Origin: JAVWPP01 sp036635835
GTDB taxonomy: Bacteria; Bacillota; Clostridia; TANB77; CAG-465
DNA: 32,399 nucleotides
Direction of reading: 5' to 3'
Assembly: GCA_036635835.1 (NCBI GenBank)
Contig: JAVWPP010000009.1
Coordinates: 1-32,399 of the forward strand
In this document: positions 1 through 6,912 of the stretch, in pieces
How positions within the stretch are numbered: the stretch's first letter is position 1
How the letters are laid out: each line of letters starts with the position of its first letter
Notes under the pieces: generated by a model
The model's input: only the letters and a program-made list of their open reading frames with translations
Told to the model about the DNA's origin: nothing
The model's database searches: none
Made by a program: the position numbers and the translations under genes

Positions 1-161
1 TGTTTATAATTTAATCATATTGAAATGTAAAGATCTGCTAATGTAACTATTATCGCATTCGTTTTTGTGTTTATAATTTAATCATATTGAAATGTAAAGG
101 TCTGACCTGTTGCTCCAGCGTCTCCTTTCGGTCCAGTTTATAATTTAATCATATTGAAATG
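1..161 (+). CRISPR. Distal end of a CRISPR array (3 repeats, 2 spacers visible)
   Basis: Three copies of a 30-base repeat lie at 2-31, 69-98 and 136-161. Each begins GTTTATAATTTAATC, and the first two end GAAATGTAAA. Both full copies are followed by G, so the unit may be 31 bases. The third copy matches for 26 bases and then diverges, which is typical of the leader-distal last repeat. The two spacers (32-68 and 99-135) are each 37 bases. The array runs off the left edge; leader and cas genes would lie outside the window. The repeat end resembles clostridial type I-B repeats such as those of Clostridioides difficile, so subtype I-B is an inference. Spacer 2 is far more GC-rich than its surroundings and reads on the minus strand as collagen-like Gly-X-Y triplets. 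Confidence 0.93.
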
Positions 162-210
162 CAGCTAGATATAAAAAAAAACATAAAAGCAAAAACACAT
201 CTACATATGT

Positions 211-240
211 TTTACACAAAAAAAAGAAACTCTATATATA
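211..240 (+). promoter_or_regulatory. Candidate promoter of the M15 hydrolase gene
   Basis: TTTACA at 211-216 is followed by overlapping TATATA candidates at 233-240, giving a 16-18 base spacer. A strong ribosome binding site (GGGAGGAA) precedes the ATG at 272. The -10 element cannot be fixed exactly because the stretch is a TA repeat. Confidence 0.4.
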
Positions 241-271
241 AAAACACATACAATATATAGGGAGGAATTTC

Positions 272-943
272 ATGAAAATACTAATATATAACCCTGCAAC
301 AAACAAAATGGAAACATGGTACAGATCACTTAACCAGTCCATGCCATATGCGCCAAACCTCTCTGTTAAAGAGTTTAGAGGCAGCTCAAAAGCCACCACA
401 CTTTTTGCAGATAAAAGAATCCTAACAGGCTTTCAGAAACTAAGAAAAGCATATGGAAAGAAAATAAAAGTAGGGTATGGATTTAAAAGCATAAGAGAAG
501 GAGGTCACTCAGGACAGTCTCAGCACTACGCTGGAACAGCCCTAGACATGGCTCAGGGAACAACAAATGCAGAAAGAATAAAAATACGAAACACTGCAAA
601 AAAACTAGGCATATTTAAATACATAGAACCTGCATATTTGACCCCAACTTGGGTGCATTTGGATATTAGGACAGGAAAACCCGCTTGCAATACAGGAGGA
701 TATCCACTCGTAAAACAAGGCTCAAAAGGTGTATATGTAGCAGTCTTGCAAGATGCCTTAGATGCGCTAGGACACGGCGTAGGAAAGATAGACGGCATAT
801 TTGGAATAGGCACAAAAAACGCAGTAAAAAGATTTCAAAAAGCGAATCTTATCGCCGCAGATGGCATAGTAGGCTGCGAAACGTGGAGAAAAATAGTAGA
901 AAAAATAATCCCGCATCAGCTAAGTAAAAACATAGAAACGTAA
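272..943 (+). CDS. M15-type peptidoglycan peptidase with C-terminal peptidoglycan-binding domain
   Basis: This 223-residue protein probably cleaves peptide cross-links or stems of peptidoglycan. Residues about 30-140 form an M15A-like domain with the zinc motif SxHxxGxAxD (S83, H85, D92) and a third histidine in WVHLD (H129). Residues about 145-208 form a PG_binding_1 domain (LVKQGSKGVYVAVLQ, then DGIFGIGTKNAVKRFQ). There is no signal peptide or membrane segment, so export would need a holin, lysis, or mother-cell release during sporulation. The domain order is common in phage endolysins and in sporulation or housekeeping hydrolases, and the sequence alone does not separate these. It is a single gene with its own ribosome binding site, ending at a bidirectional terminator. 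It sits just past the CRISPR array, but no other phage gene is present. Confidence 0.85.
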   Translation: MKILIYNPATNKMETWYRSLNQSMPYAPNLSVKEFRGSSKATTLFADKRILTGFQKLRKAYGKKIKVGYGFKSIREGGHSGQSQHYAGTALDMAQGTTNAERIKIRNTAKKLGIFKYIEPAYLTPTWVHLDIRTGKPACNTGGYPLVKQGSKGVYVAVLQDALDALGHGVGKIDGIFGIGTKNAVKRFQKANLIAADGIVGCETWRKIVEKIIPHQLSKNIET

Positions 944-945
944 AA

Positions 946-977
946 GTAGCAGAGAAAATTCTCTGCTACATTTTTTT
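946..977. terminator. Bidirectional intrinsic terminator between convergent genes
   Basis: GTAGCAGAGA (946-955) pairs perfectly with TCTCTGCTAC (960-969). A T-run follows on the plus strand and the stem is preceded by AAAA, so it can stop transcription in both directions. It overlaps the last codons of the minus-strand gene. Confidence 0.9.
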
Positions 978-1803
978 AAAAAATATTTAAAACTGTAATC
1001 TCATCGCATATATCTTCAAGTGTATTTCCTCTAAATAAATGCTTTTCTAGTAAAGGTCTTTTAGAAGTATAAGAAGTAACCTCTAAAATCTGAGCTCCGC
1101 AAAAGTTTCTGAAATATGACAAAGAATACCCTGTTATTCCTTCTGCATTTTTCCCGTAAGAAATAGTATAGACAGTTCCTTCGTACCTAAACTTTACATC
1201 ATGGTTACGTATTAAAATGCTTTTTAACTCATCGTAAGATATTTGCACTCCTGCCTGCTCGCCATCCATAGTTTTTTCATGGTTTGGCTTTGTTGTAGAA
1301 CTTACATAACCTCTTGGAATACATAGATATTTTAAAGTCTCAAAACTTGTTAAATCTTCTGCTGCATTTCTTTTACCACCTTCCCATATGTGCTTATGTG
1401 GGGAGTCTTGCATAGCCGCGTTTCCATGTACTGTATAATCTATATCCATTTTAGCATCTCCGTTTTCATCGTAGATTCTTCTTTGTAAAAGCTTACCTGT
1501 GTATGGATTTACAAGTTCTGCTTCAGAATTTGGAGCTGCTTTTTCAGAAAGAAAAGGCATAGTATACTGCTGCATATCTCCATAGTCTCTTAAAGCATCA
1601 AAAAACTCTTCTCCGCCTGCAAAAATAGAAGATCCAATCTCGCTGAAAGTTTCTAGCAATCCTTTGCTTTCTGTGCCTTCAACATTTGCTACGTTAGACG
1701 CTGCATAAGCTGTTTGAGGCATAGCAAGCGGAAGCGCTGCTGTAGCTACAGTAGATATAATTAAACCTTTAACTAAAATTTGTTTTGCATTATTAGACAT
1801 CAT
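976..1803 (-). CDS. Secreted protein of unknown function
   Basis: A 275-residue protein with a clear Sec signal peptide: a basic start (K7, K12), a hydrophobic core at about 13-28 and a likely AYA|AS cleavage after residue 34. No domain is recognised with confidence. The middle contains NPYTGKLLQRRIYDENGD, then DIDYTVHGN and SPHKHIW. This pattern recalls short modules I associate with clostridial mobile-element or polymorphic-toxin proteins, but that is only an impression. The C-terminal part has YSLSYFRNFCGAQILEVTSY and is otherwise featureless. The start follows a GGGGGT ribosome binding site, and ATG codons at residues 1 and 2 are both possible. It is monocistronic, has its own strong promoter, and ends at the shared terminator. 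Confidence 0.8.
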   Translation of the reverse strand: MMSNNAKQILVKGLIISTVATAALPLAMPQTAYAASNVANVEGTESKGLLETFSEIGSSIFAGGEEFFDALRDYGDMQQYTMPFLSEKAAPNSEAELVNPYTGKLLQRRIYDENGDAKMDIDYTVHGNAAMQDSPHKHIWEGGKRNAAEDLTSFETLKYLCIPRGYVSSTTKPNHEKTMDGEQAGVQISYDELKSILIRNHDVKFRYEGTVYTISYGKNAEGITGYSLSYFRNFCGAQILEVTSYTSKRPLLEKHLFRGNTLEDICDEITVLNIF

Positions 1804-1860
1804 AAAGATACCCCCTAATTTAAAATATTTATTTCAAATCTTGCATGTTAATATACATAC

Positions 1861-1889
1861 ATTGTACCACAAAACTTATGTAAAGTCAA
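1861..1889 (-). promoter_or_regulatory. Promoter of the secreted orphan
   Basis: Reading the minus strand, TTGACT (1884-1889) and TACAAT (1861-1866) are separated by 17 bases, with TGG just before the -10 (extended -10). The expected leader is about 50 bases. Confidence 0.75.
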
Positions 1890-1951
1890 ACAAGAGAATT
1901 TCAGAAAAACTGTCTACTTTTGTCTAAAAAACAGAAGATGCAAAATACCTC

Positions 1952-1979
1952 TTGCAAATAAAAAACAAACATATATACT
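1952..1979 (+). promoter_or_regulatory. Candidate promoter for the 2002-4115 gene pair
   Basis: TTGCAA (1952-1957) and TATACT (1974-1979) are 16 bases apart. The ATG at 2002 follows closely, after TAGGAGC. Confidence 0.5.
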
Positions 1980-2001
1980 AGATAAAAGTTAGGAGCAAGA
2001 C

Positions 2002-2511
2002 ATGAAAGATATATTAAAATATTTAAAAATAATCGCTTTTTGCATAGTAGTTGTTGGCATAGGTATATATTTAGAAAAAGGCAGCGAAATGTGGCATAAA
2101 GATAAAAATATAAAAAAAGAAAACCAGAAGGTATACACAAGTGCTGTTACAATAGACAAAATAGGGGCAAAAAACGTCAAAGTCGTTAAAGATATAAACT
2201 TATACATAGGAGATCAAAACTCCATGTATTACGCAAATACGAAGGAAGGAGACTCAAATATAGTATTAGAACAAAATGTAACAAAAGAGCAGTATGCAAA
2301 TCTTTCAAATCTAGAGTATGGAGATATAGTAACAATAGATAGAAATTCAAAAAAAGAAATATATTTTATAGATACCGCAGAAGAAATATCCTCGGAAAAC
2401 CTAGATGACACTTTAGCTTTAACAGAAAAATCTCTAACCATAATATTTAAACAAAAAGATAATATTTTTTATGTATTATGCACGGAAAAAGTTGAAGAAC
2501 AAGCCATTTAA
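2002..2511 (+). CDS. Membrane-anchored protein of unknown function
   Basis: A 169-residue protein with one N-terminal membrane segment (about residues 7-23, LKIIAFCIVVVGIGIYL). A Lys/Glu-rich linker follows, then a domain of about 130 residues predicted to face outward. That domain alternates short hydrophobic and polar stretches (AVTIDKIGAKNVKVVKDINL, YANLSNLEYGDIVTIDR), suggesting a small beta-rich fold; no family is recognised. The ATG has a TAGGAGC ribosome binding site. The next gene starts 26 bases downstream, so the two are probably co-transcribed; this protein could serve the glucan-active-type protein encoded next, which is only inference. Confidence 0.75.
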   Translation: MKDILKYLKIIAFCIVVVGIGIYLEKGSEMWHKDKNIKKENQKVYTSAVTIDKIGAKNVKVVKDINLYIGDQNSMYYANTKEGDSNIVLEQNVTKEQYANLSNLEYGDIVTIDRNSKKEIYFIDTAEEISSENLDDTLALTEKSLTIIFKQKDNIFYVLCTEKVEEQAI

Positions 2512-2537
2512 GTATATAATGCATATGAGGAATAAAC

Positions 2538-4115
2538 ATGAAAGATTTAGAAGAAAAATATGCAAAGATATCTGCAGCATATCTAAAGTGCAAAGAAAAA
2601 TATAAAAAAGAAAAAATAGACGTATGCTGCCAGTGGCTAGTAGAAAACATGTATAGAGTTACAGAAGACTACAAACATATATTAAAAAATACAGGCAGCA
2701 TAAAGAGCCAAGGAATGTACACTCAAATTACATCCCTAGCTAAGCTATGCCCAAAAATCTGCAAAAGGCTAGACTATACATATAGAAAAGCAGCTAAAAA
2801 AACAAAGCTAGAACAAGAAATAGAAAGCATATTTAAAGCCCTAGACATCATAGAAATGCAGTTATGCGAGCAAGAATATATACCAAAAACCTCTAAAACA
2901 TATACAGAAAGAAAGCCAAAAGACATAGAAGAAAGCCTTAAAAGCAAGTATTTAAAATATGCAAAAGAAGCATATAAATACTTTGCAGATACAGTAAATG
3001 AAGAATCAAATTTCTTGCCTGTAGACTACATAGATATGTCTAAAAGAAAGGCAAATAGAGTAAACTATAAAACTTCGCCAACTAACATTTGCTTTGGAAT
3101 ACTTAGCATAATATCTGCAGAAGATTTAAAATATATTTCTAAAAAACAGGCAAAAAGCCTTTTAGAAAAAATGCTAGCGTCCATAGATAAGCTTCCAAAA
3201 TGCGGCGGCCTTCTATACAACTGGTACGATACAAGGACTCTTAAAAACACATCAGACTACGTTTCTTCCGTAGATTTAGGCAATTATTTAGCTGCCCTAT
3301 ACATTCTTAAAGGATATATAAAAGACCTAGATATTCTAGATAAGCTAATAAGACAGGTGGATTTTTCTAAGCTATACTGCAAAGAAAAGCGCGGTATATA
3401 TATTAGCTATAACGCAAAAGAAAAAGTTTTTTTGCATAATGTTTACGATAGATTTCTTTCAGAAAGCAGAACAGCCTTGCTTCTTGCAATTGGAAATATG
3501 CAAATAGATGAAAGTAGCTTCTATGTTTTAAAAAGAGAAGAAAAAGATGGAGCATTACTCTCTTGGACAGGCACAGCTTTTGAGTATTTCCTACCTAATA
3601 TTTTTTGGAAAACATATGAAGGAAGCATTTTAGATAAAAGCATAATATATGCATATAAGCAGCAAAAGCAGTACATGAAAGAAAATGCCCTAGAAGCTTT
3701 TGGCATCTCTGCATGCGCATATCCTAAAAAAAATAAATATAACGAGTATCTATACAAAGAATTTGGAATACCAAATCTAAGGCTTAGAATAGACAAATAC
3801 GAAGACTATGTAGTAACGCCTCATGCAAGTATTTTAGCATGCAGCATAAATCCTAAAGAGGTAATGGACAATCTAGAAGTCCTAGAAACCCTTAATATGC
3901 GCGGAAAATATGGACTACTAGATAGCATAGATTTAGACAAAAGAACAAAAAACGCAAACGGCACCTACAAAGTAGCAAAAATATATTTCACACATAACCT
4001 TGGTATGATAATTTCAAGCATAAACAATCTATTAAACAAAGATATTTTAAAAACCAGAATGTATACAAATGACGCAGTTAAAAAAGCAGATAAATTGCTT
4101 AAAACAGACATATAA
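2538..4115 (+). CDS. Stand-alone protein related to the central domain of cyclic beta-1,2-glucan synthases (glucoamylase-like, GH144/GH189 type)
   Basis: The 525-residue protein carries the ordered signature blocks of the region between the glycosyltransferase and phosphorylase-like parts of NdvB/Cgs proteins. These are TSPTN (179-183), LLYNWYDTRTL (225-235), YVSSVDLGN (241-249), a Tyr-rich block ending in LSESRTALL (307-315), LLSWTGTAFEYFLP (340-353), FGISACAY (388-395), EFGIPNL (408-414), VVTPHAS (425-431) and FTHNLGM (484-490). The family acts on beta-1,2-glucans (endoglucanase GH144; cyclising transglycosylase GH189). The first 170 residues are Lys-rich, helical and unrecognised. There is no glycosyltransferase, no phosphorylase domain and no signal peptide, so the protein looks cytoplasmic. 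The Glu usual in the WGISES block is absent (FGISAC), so activity is uncertain. It is probably co-transcribed with the anchored protein 26 bases upstream. Confidence 0.72.
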   Translation: MKDLEEKYAKISAAYLKCKEKYKKEKIDVCCQWLVENMYRVTEDYKHILKNTGSIKSQGMYTQITSLAKLCPKICKRLDYTYRKAAKKTKLEQEIESIFKALDIIEMQLCEQEYIPKTSKTYTERKPKDIEESLKSKYLKYAKEAYKYFADTVNEESNFLPVDYIDMSKRKANRVNYKTSPTNICFGILSIISAEDLKYISKKQAKSLLEKMLASIDKLPKCGGLLYNWYDTRTLKNTSDYVSSVDLGNYLAALYILKGYIKDLDILDKLIRQVDFSKLYCKEKRGIYISYNAKEKVFLHNVYDRFLSESRTALLLAIGNMQIDESSFYVLKREEKDGALLSWTGTAFEYFLPNIFWKTYEGSILDKSIIYAYKQQKQYMKENALEAFGISACAYPKKNKYNEYLYKEFGIPNLRLRIDKYEDYVVTPHASILACSINPKEVMDNLEVLETLNMRGKYGLLDSIDLDKRTKNANGTYKVAKIYFTHNLGMIISSINNLLNKDILKTRMYTNDAVKKADKLLKTDI

Positions 4116-4171
4116 AGCAAAGCAGAAAAAAAGAAAAATAACATAAAACTGCACAAAATAGGCATTTTAGA

Positions 4172-4200
4172 TTGAAAAAGCGGCATAAATAATATATAAT
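4172..4200 (+). promoter_or_regulatory. alaS promoter
   Basis: TTGAAA (4172-4177) and TATAAT (4195-4200) are separated by 17 bases. The leader to the TTG start at 4238 is only about 30 bases, too short for a T-box riboswitch. Confidence 0.75.
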
Positions 4201-4237
4201 ATATAAATGAGAAAATAAAATATTAGGAGGAACTAAA

Positions 4238-5998
4238 TTGAAAGCAATAGAAATAAGAGAAAAATACTTAAAATTTTTTGAGAGTAAAAACCATAAAGTC
4301 ATATCTGGAGCAAAATTAATACCAGAAAACGATCCAACTGTACTATTCACTACAGCAGGAATGCATCCACTTGTACCATATTTAACAGGAGAAAATCATC
4401 CACAAGGAACAAGGCTTACAGACTATCAAAAATGCTTAAGAACAGACGATATAGATGAAGTAGGAGACAATAGACATTTAACATTCTTCGAGATGCTTGG
4501 AAACTGGTCTTTAGGAGACTATTTCAAACAAGACTCAATAAGATATAGCTACGAGTTCTTAAAAGATCAATTACACATAGACATGAACAGAATATCTGTA
4601 ACATGCTTTGCAGGAGACGAGCACTCTCCAAAAGATGAAGAAGCAGCAGACGTTTGGAAAACATGCGGAATACCAGAAGAAAGAATATACTTCTACCCGG
4701 CAAAAGAAAATTGGTGGGGACCAGCAGGCATAACAGGCCCATGCGGACCAGATACAGAAATATTTTTAGACACAGGCAAAGAAGCTTGCGGCAAAGACTG
4801 CCAACCTTCTTGCGACTGCGGTAAATACGTAGAAATATGGAATAATGTATTTATGCAATATAACAAAAACGAAGACGGATCATATACACCACTTGTTAAG
4901 AAAAACGTAGACACAGGCATGGGATTAGAAAGATTAACATTCCTTATGCAAGGCGTAAACGACGTTTTCGAAACTGAGTTATTTGCACCAGTAATAAAAA
5001 AAATAGAAGAACTATCTGCAAATTGCAACCCAGAATCAGCTAGAATAATAGCAGATCACATGAGAGCATCTGCCCTATTAATCGTAGACGGAGTAACTCC
5101 AAGTAATCTAGGTCAAGGATACATTTTAAGAAGACTAATAAGAAGATCAATTAGACATATGAGAAAAACTGAAATGAATCCAGATAGCATAACTACACTT
5201 GTAGAAACACTAGCAAACAACATGTCAGAAATGTACCCAGAAGTTTTAGAAAACCTAGAACTAATAAAAACAGAATTTAAAAAAGAAAAAAATAGATTTA
5301 TGAACACACTTCTAAAAGGAGAAAAAGAATTCTCTAAAATTTTAACTAAATTAAAAGAAGAAAATAAAACAATAATAGAAGGCCCTACCGTATTTAGACT
5401 ATACGATACTTTTGGATTTCCACCAGAAGTAACAGCAGAGCTAGCTAAAGAAAATAATCTACAAATAGATGAGGCACAGTATAAAATATGTTTTGAAGAG
5501 CATCAAGAAAAGTCAAGACAAGATGCTAAAGGAACTTTTAAAGGCGGACTTGCAGATAATAGCGAAGAAACAACTAAATATCACACAGCAGTTCATCTAT
5601 TACTAGAATCACTTCAAAGAATATTAGGAGATCATGTATATCAAAAAGGATCAAATATAACAGCAGAAAGAGCTAGATTCGATTTTGCAAACCCAGAAAA
5701 AGTTCAAAGAGATGTACTAGACCAAATTGAAAATATGATCAACGAACAAATAGATAGAAATTTAACAGTAACATGCGAAGAAATGTCAGTAGAAGAAGCA
5801 AGAGCAGCAGGAGCTAAAGGAATCTTCGACAGCAAATATGGAGAACTAGTTAAAGTATACACAGTAGGAGATTTCTCAAAAGAAATATGCGGCGGACCTC
5901 ATGTAGAAAACACAGGCAAATTAAAACATGTTAAAATAAAAAAAGAAGAAGCTGTATCAAGCGGAGTAAGAAGAATAAAATTAATATTTATAGATTAA
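4238..5998 (+). CDS. alaS: Alanyl-tRNA synthetase, minimal form without the C-Ala domain
   Basis: It charges tRNA-Ala with alanine. The class II catalytic core is clear: CLRTDDIDEVG (66-76), TFFEMLGNWSLGDYF (82-96), ENWWGPAGITGPCGPDTE (157-174) and the DTGMGLERL block (225-233). The editing domain is present, with zinc ligands in HTAVH (H449, H453) and CGGPH (C551, H555). The protein ends six residues after GVRRI, at 586 residues, against about 876 in E. coli; the coiled coil and C-Ala (DHHA1) domain are missing altogether. GDNRHLTFFEMLGNW in the core resembles short AlaRS forms I know from candidate-phylum genomes more than standard Bacillus enzymes. An added Cys-rich insert (CGKDCQPSCDCGK, 184-196) may bind a metal. 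The TTG start is set by TTAGGAGGAAC just upstream. Confidence 0.93.
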   Translation: MKAIEIREKYLKFFESKNHKVISGAKLIPENDPTVLFTTAGMHPLVPYLTGENHPQGTRLTDYQKCLRTDDIDEVGDNRHLTFFEMLGNWSLGDYFKQDSIRYSYEFLKDQLHIDMNRISVTCFAGDEHSPKDEEAADVWKTCGIPEERIYFYPAKENWWGPAGITGPCGPDTEIFLDTGKEACGKDCQPSCDCGKYVEIWNNVFMQYNKNEDGSYTPLVKKNVDTGMGLERLTFLMQGVNDVFETELFAPVIKKIEELSANCNPESARIIADHMRASALLIVDGVTPSNLGQGYILRRLIRRSIRHMRKTEMNPDSITTLVETLANNMSEMYPEVLENLELIKTEFKKEKNRFMNTLLKGEKEFSKILTKLKEENKTIIEGPTVFRLYDTFGFPPEVTAELAKENNLQIDEAQYKICFEEHQEKSRQDAKGTFKGGLADNSEETTKYHTAVHLLLESLQRILGDHVYQKGSNITAERARFDFANPEKVQRDVLDQIENMINEQIDRNLTVTCEEMSVEEARAAGAKGIFDSKYGELVKVYTVGDFSKEICGGPHVENTGKLKHVKIKKEEAVSSGVRRIKLIFID

Positions 5999-6013
5999 TT
6001 GGAGGAGAAACTT

Positions 6014-6364
6014 ATGGAAGATTGTTTATTTTGTAAAATAGTAAAAGGAGATGTACCTTCAAAAGTTGTATATGAAACAGAAGATGTTTTAGTTTTTGAA
6101 GATATTCACCCCGTAGCACCTGTACATGTCCTAGTTATACCAAAAGTACATATTCAAGATATGAACTATATAAATGAGGATAATAGCAGCATAGTATCTA
6201 AAATATACGAAGCAATTGCACATGTTGCAAAAGAGCTAAATATAGACAAAGAAGGATATAGAGTTATATGCAACTGCGGAGAAAACGGTGGACAAGTAGT
6301 AAATCATTTACACTATCATTTACTTGGAGGAAAACACCTAGGAATGAAATTAGTTAAAGAATAA
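6014..6364 (+). CDS. HIT-family nucleotide-binding hydrolase
   Basis: A 116-residue histidine-triad protein. These proteins hydrolyse or transfer nucleoside monophosphate groups, typically from purine phosphoramidates. The catalytic triad motif HLHYHLLGG lies near the C-terminus, and the N-terminal CLFCKIVKGDVPSKVVYE is the usual start of the HINT branch, with a CxxC pair. A TTG in the same frame at 5999 would add five residues, but the ATG at 6014 sits at the right distance from GGAGGAG (6001-6007), so it is taken as the start. It begins 15 bases after alaS, suggesting one transcript, and ends at a strong terminator. Confidence 0.92.
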   Translation: MEDCLFCKIVKGDVPSKVVYETEDVLVFEDIHPVAPVHVLVIPKVHIQDMNYINEDNSSIVSKIYEAIAHVAKELNIDKEGYRVICNCGENGGQVVNHLHYHLLGGKHLGMKLVKE

Positions 6365-6370
6365 ACTGTT

Positions 6371-6398
6371 AAAGAGAGAAGAAAATTCTCTCTTTTTT
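6371..6398 (+). terminator. Intrinsic terminator of alaS-HIT operon
   Basis: AAAGAGAGAA (6371-6380) pairs with TTCTCTCTTT around a GAAAA loop, followed by more T residues. Confidence 0.85.
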
Positions 6399-6408
6399 CA
6401 TAGCCTAC

Positions 6409-6440
6409 TTGAAAACAAAACTAACATCATGTAATATAAT
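6409..6440 (+). promoter_or_regulatory. Candidate promoter of the 6468-7815 operon
   Basis: TTGAAA (6409-6414) can pair with TAATAT at 6432-6437 (17-base spacer) or with the better TATAAT at 6435-6440 (20-base spacer). The choice is unclear. Confidence 0.4.
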
Positions 6441-6467
6441 ATATATATAAACAAGGAGGAAAAATAT

Positions 6468-6911
6468 ATGGCAATGGGAAGCATAGCAGATCTAATTAAT
6501 GAAGATCTAAAAAAAATAGAAATATTAGAATCAAAAGAAAAAATAGAAAGACTAGAAGTAGAAACAATAATAAATAGATACAATACAATAATATTAGAAA
6601 TAGGAAGAGATACATATAAAGCAATGAATGCGCCATCTCCAGACCTAAACGAAGTATGTAATATAATAAAAAAAATACTCCTACAATATAAATATAATAA
6701 TTATAAAAAAATAACAACAGAAGCAGAAAAAAATAAAGTAGAAGAAGAAATTAAAAAAAATGAAGAAAACTCTTCTGCGGAAACTATATTTGAAGGAACT
6801 ACTCATAAACTTAGAACAGCAACAACATTTGCAGCCCCTATACAAAGAATAAACACAAATGTATCTGAAGATTCTGGTAGACGCGGATATAACTCAGTAG
6901 AAGACATATAG
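6468..6911 (+). CDS. Hypothetical protein, helical N-terminal half and acidic-polar tail
   Basis: A 147-residue soluble protein that I do not recognise. Residues 1-100 are rich in Glu, Lys and Ile with heptad-like spacing (NEDLKKIEILESKEKIERLE), suggesting helices or a short coiled coil. Residues 90-110 are almost all charged. The last 35 residues (TTHKLRTATTFAAPIQRI and onward) are polar and probably disordered. There is no signal peptide or membrane segment. It starts after AAGGAGGAAA and stops one base before the lipid kinase gene, so the two are co-transcribed and probably translationally coupled. Confidence 0.75.
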   Translation: MAMGSIADLINEDLKKIEILESKEKIERLEVETIINRYNTIILEIGRDTYKAMNAPSPDLNEVCNIIKKILLQYKYNNYKKITTEAEKNKVEEEIKKNEENSSAETIFEGTTHKLRTATTFAAPIQRINTNVSEDSGRRGYNSVEDI

Positions 6912-6912
6912 C

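Noticed and set aside
4116..4237. T-box riboswitch upstream of alaS
   Set aside because: The leader is about 30 bases from a well-placed promoter; there is no room for a T-box or its terminator.
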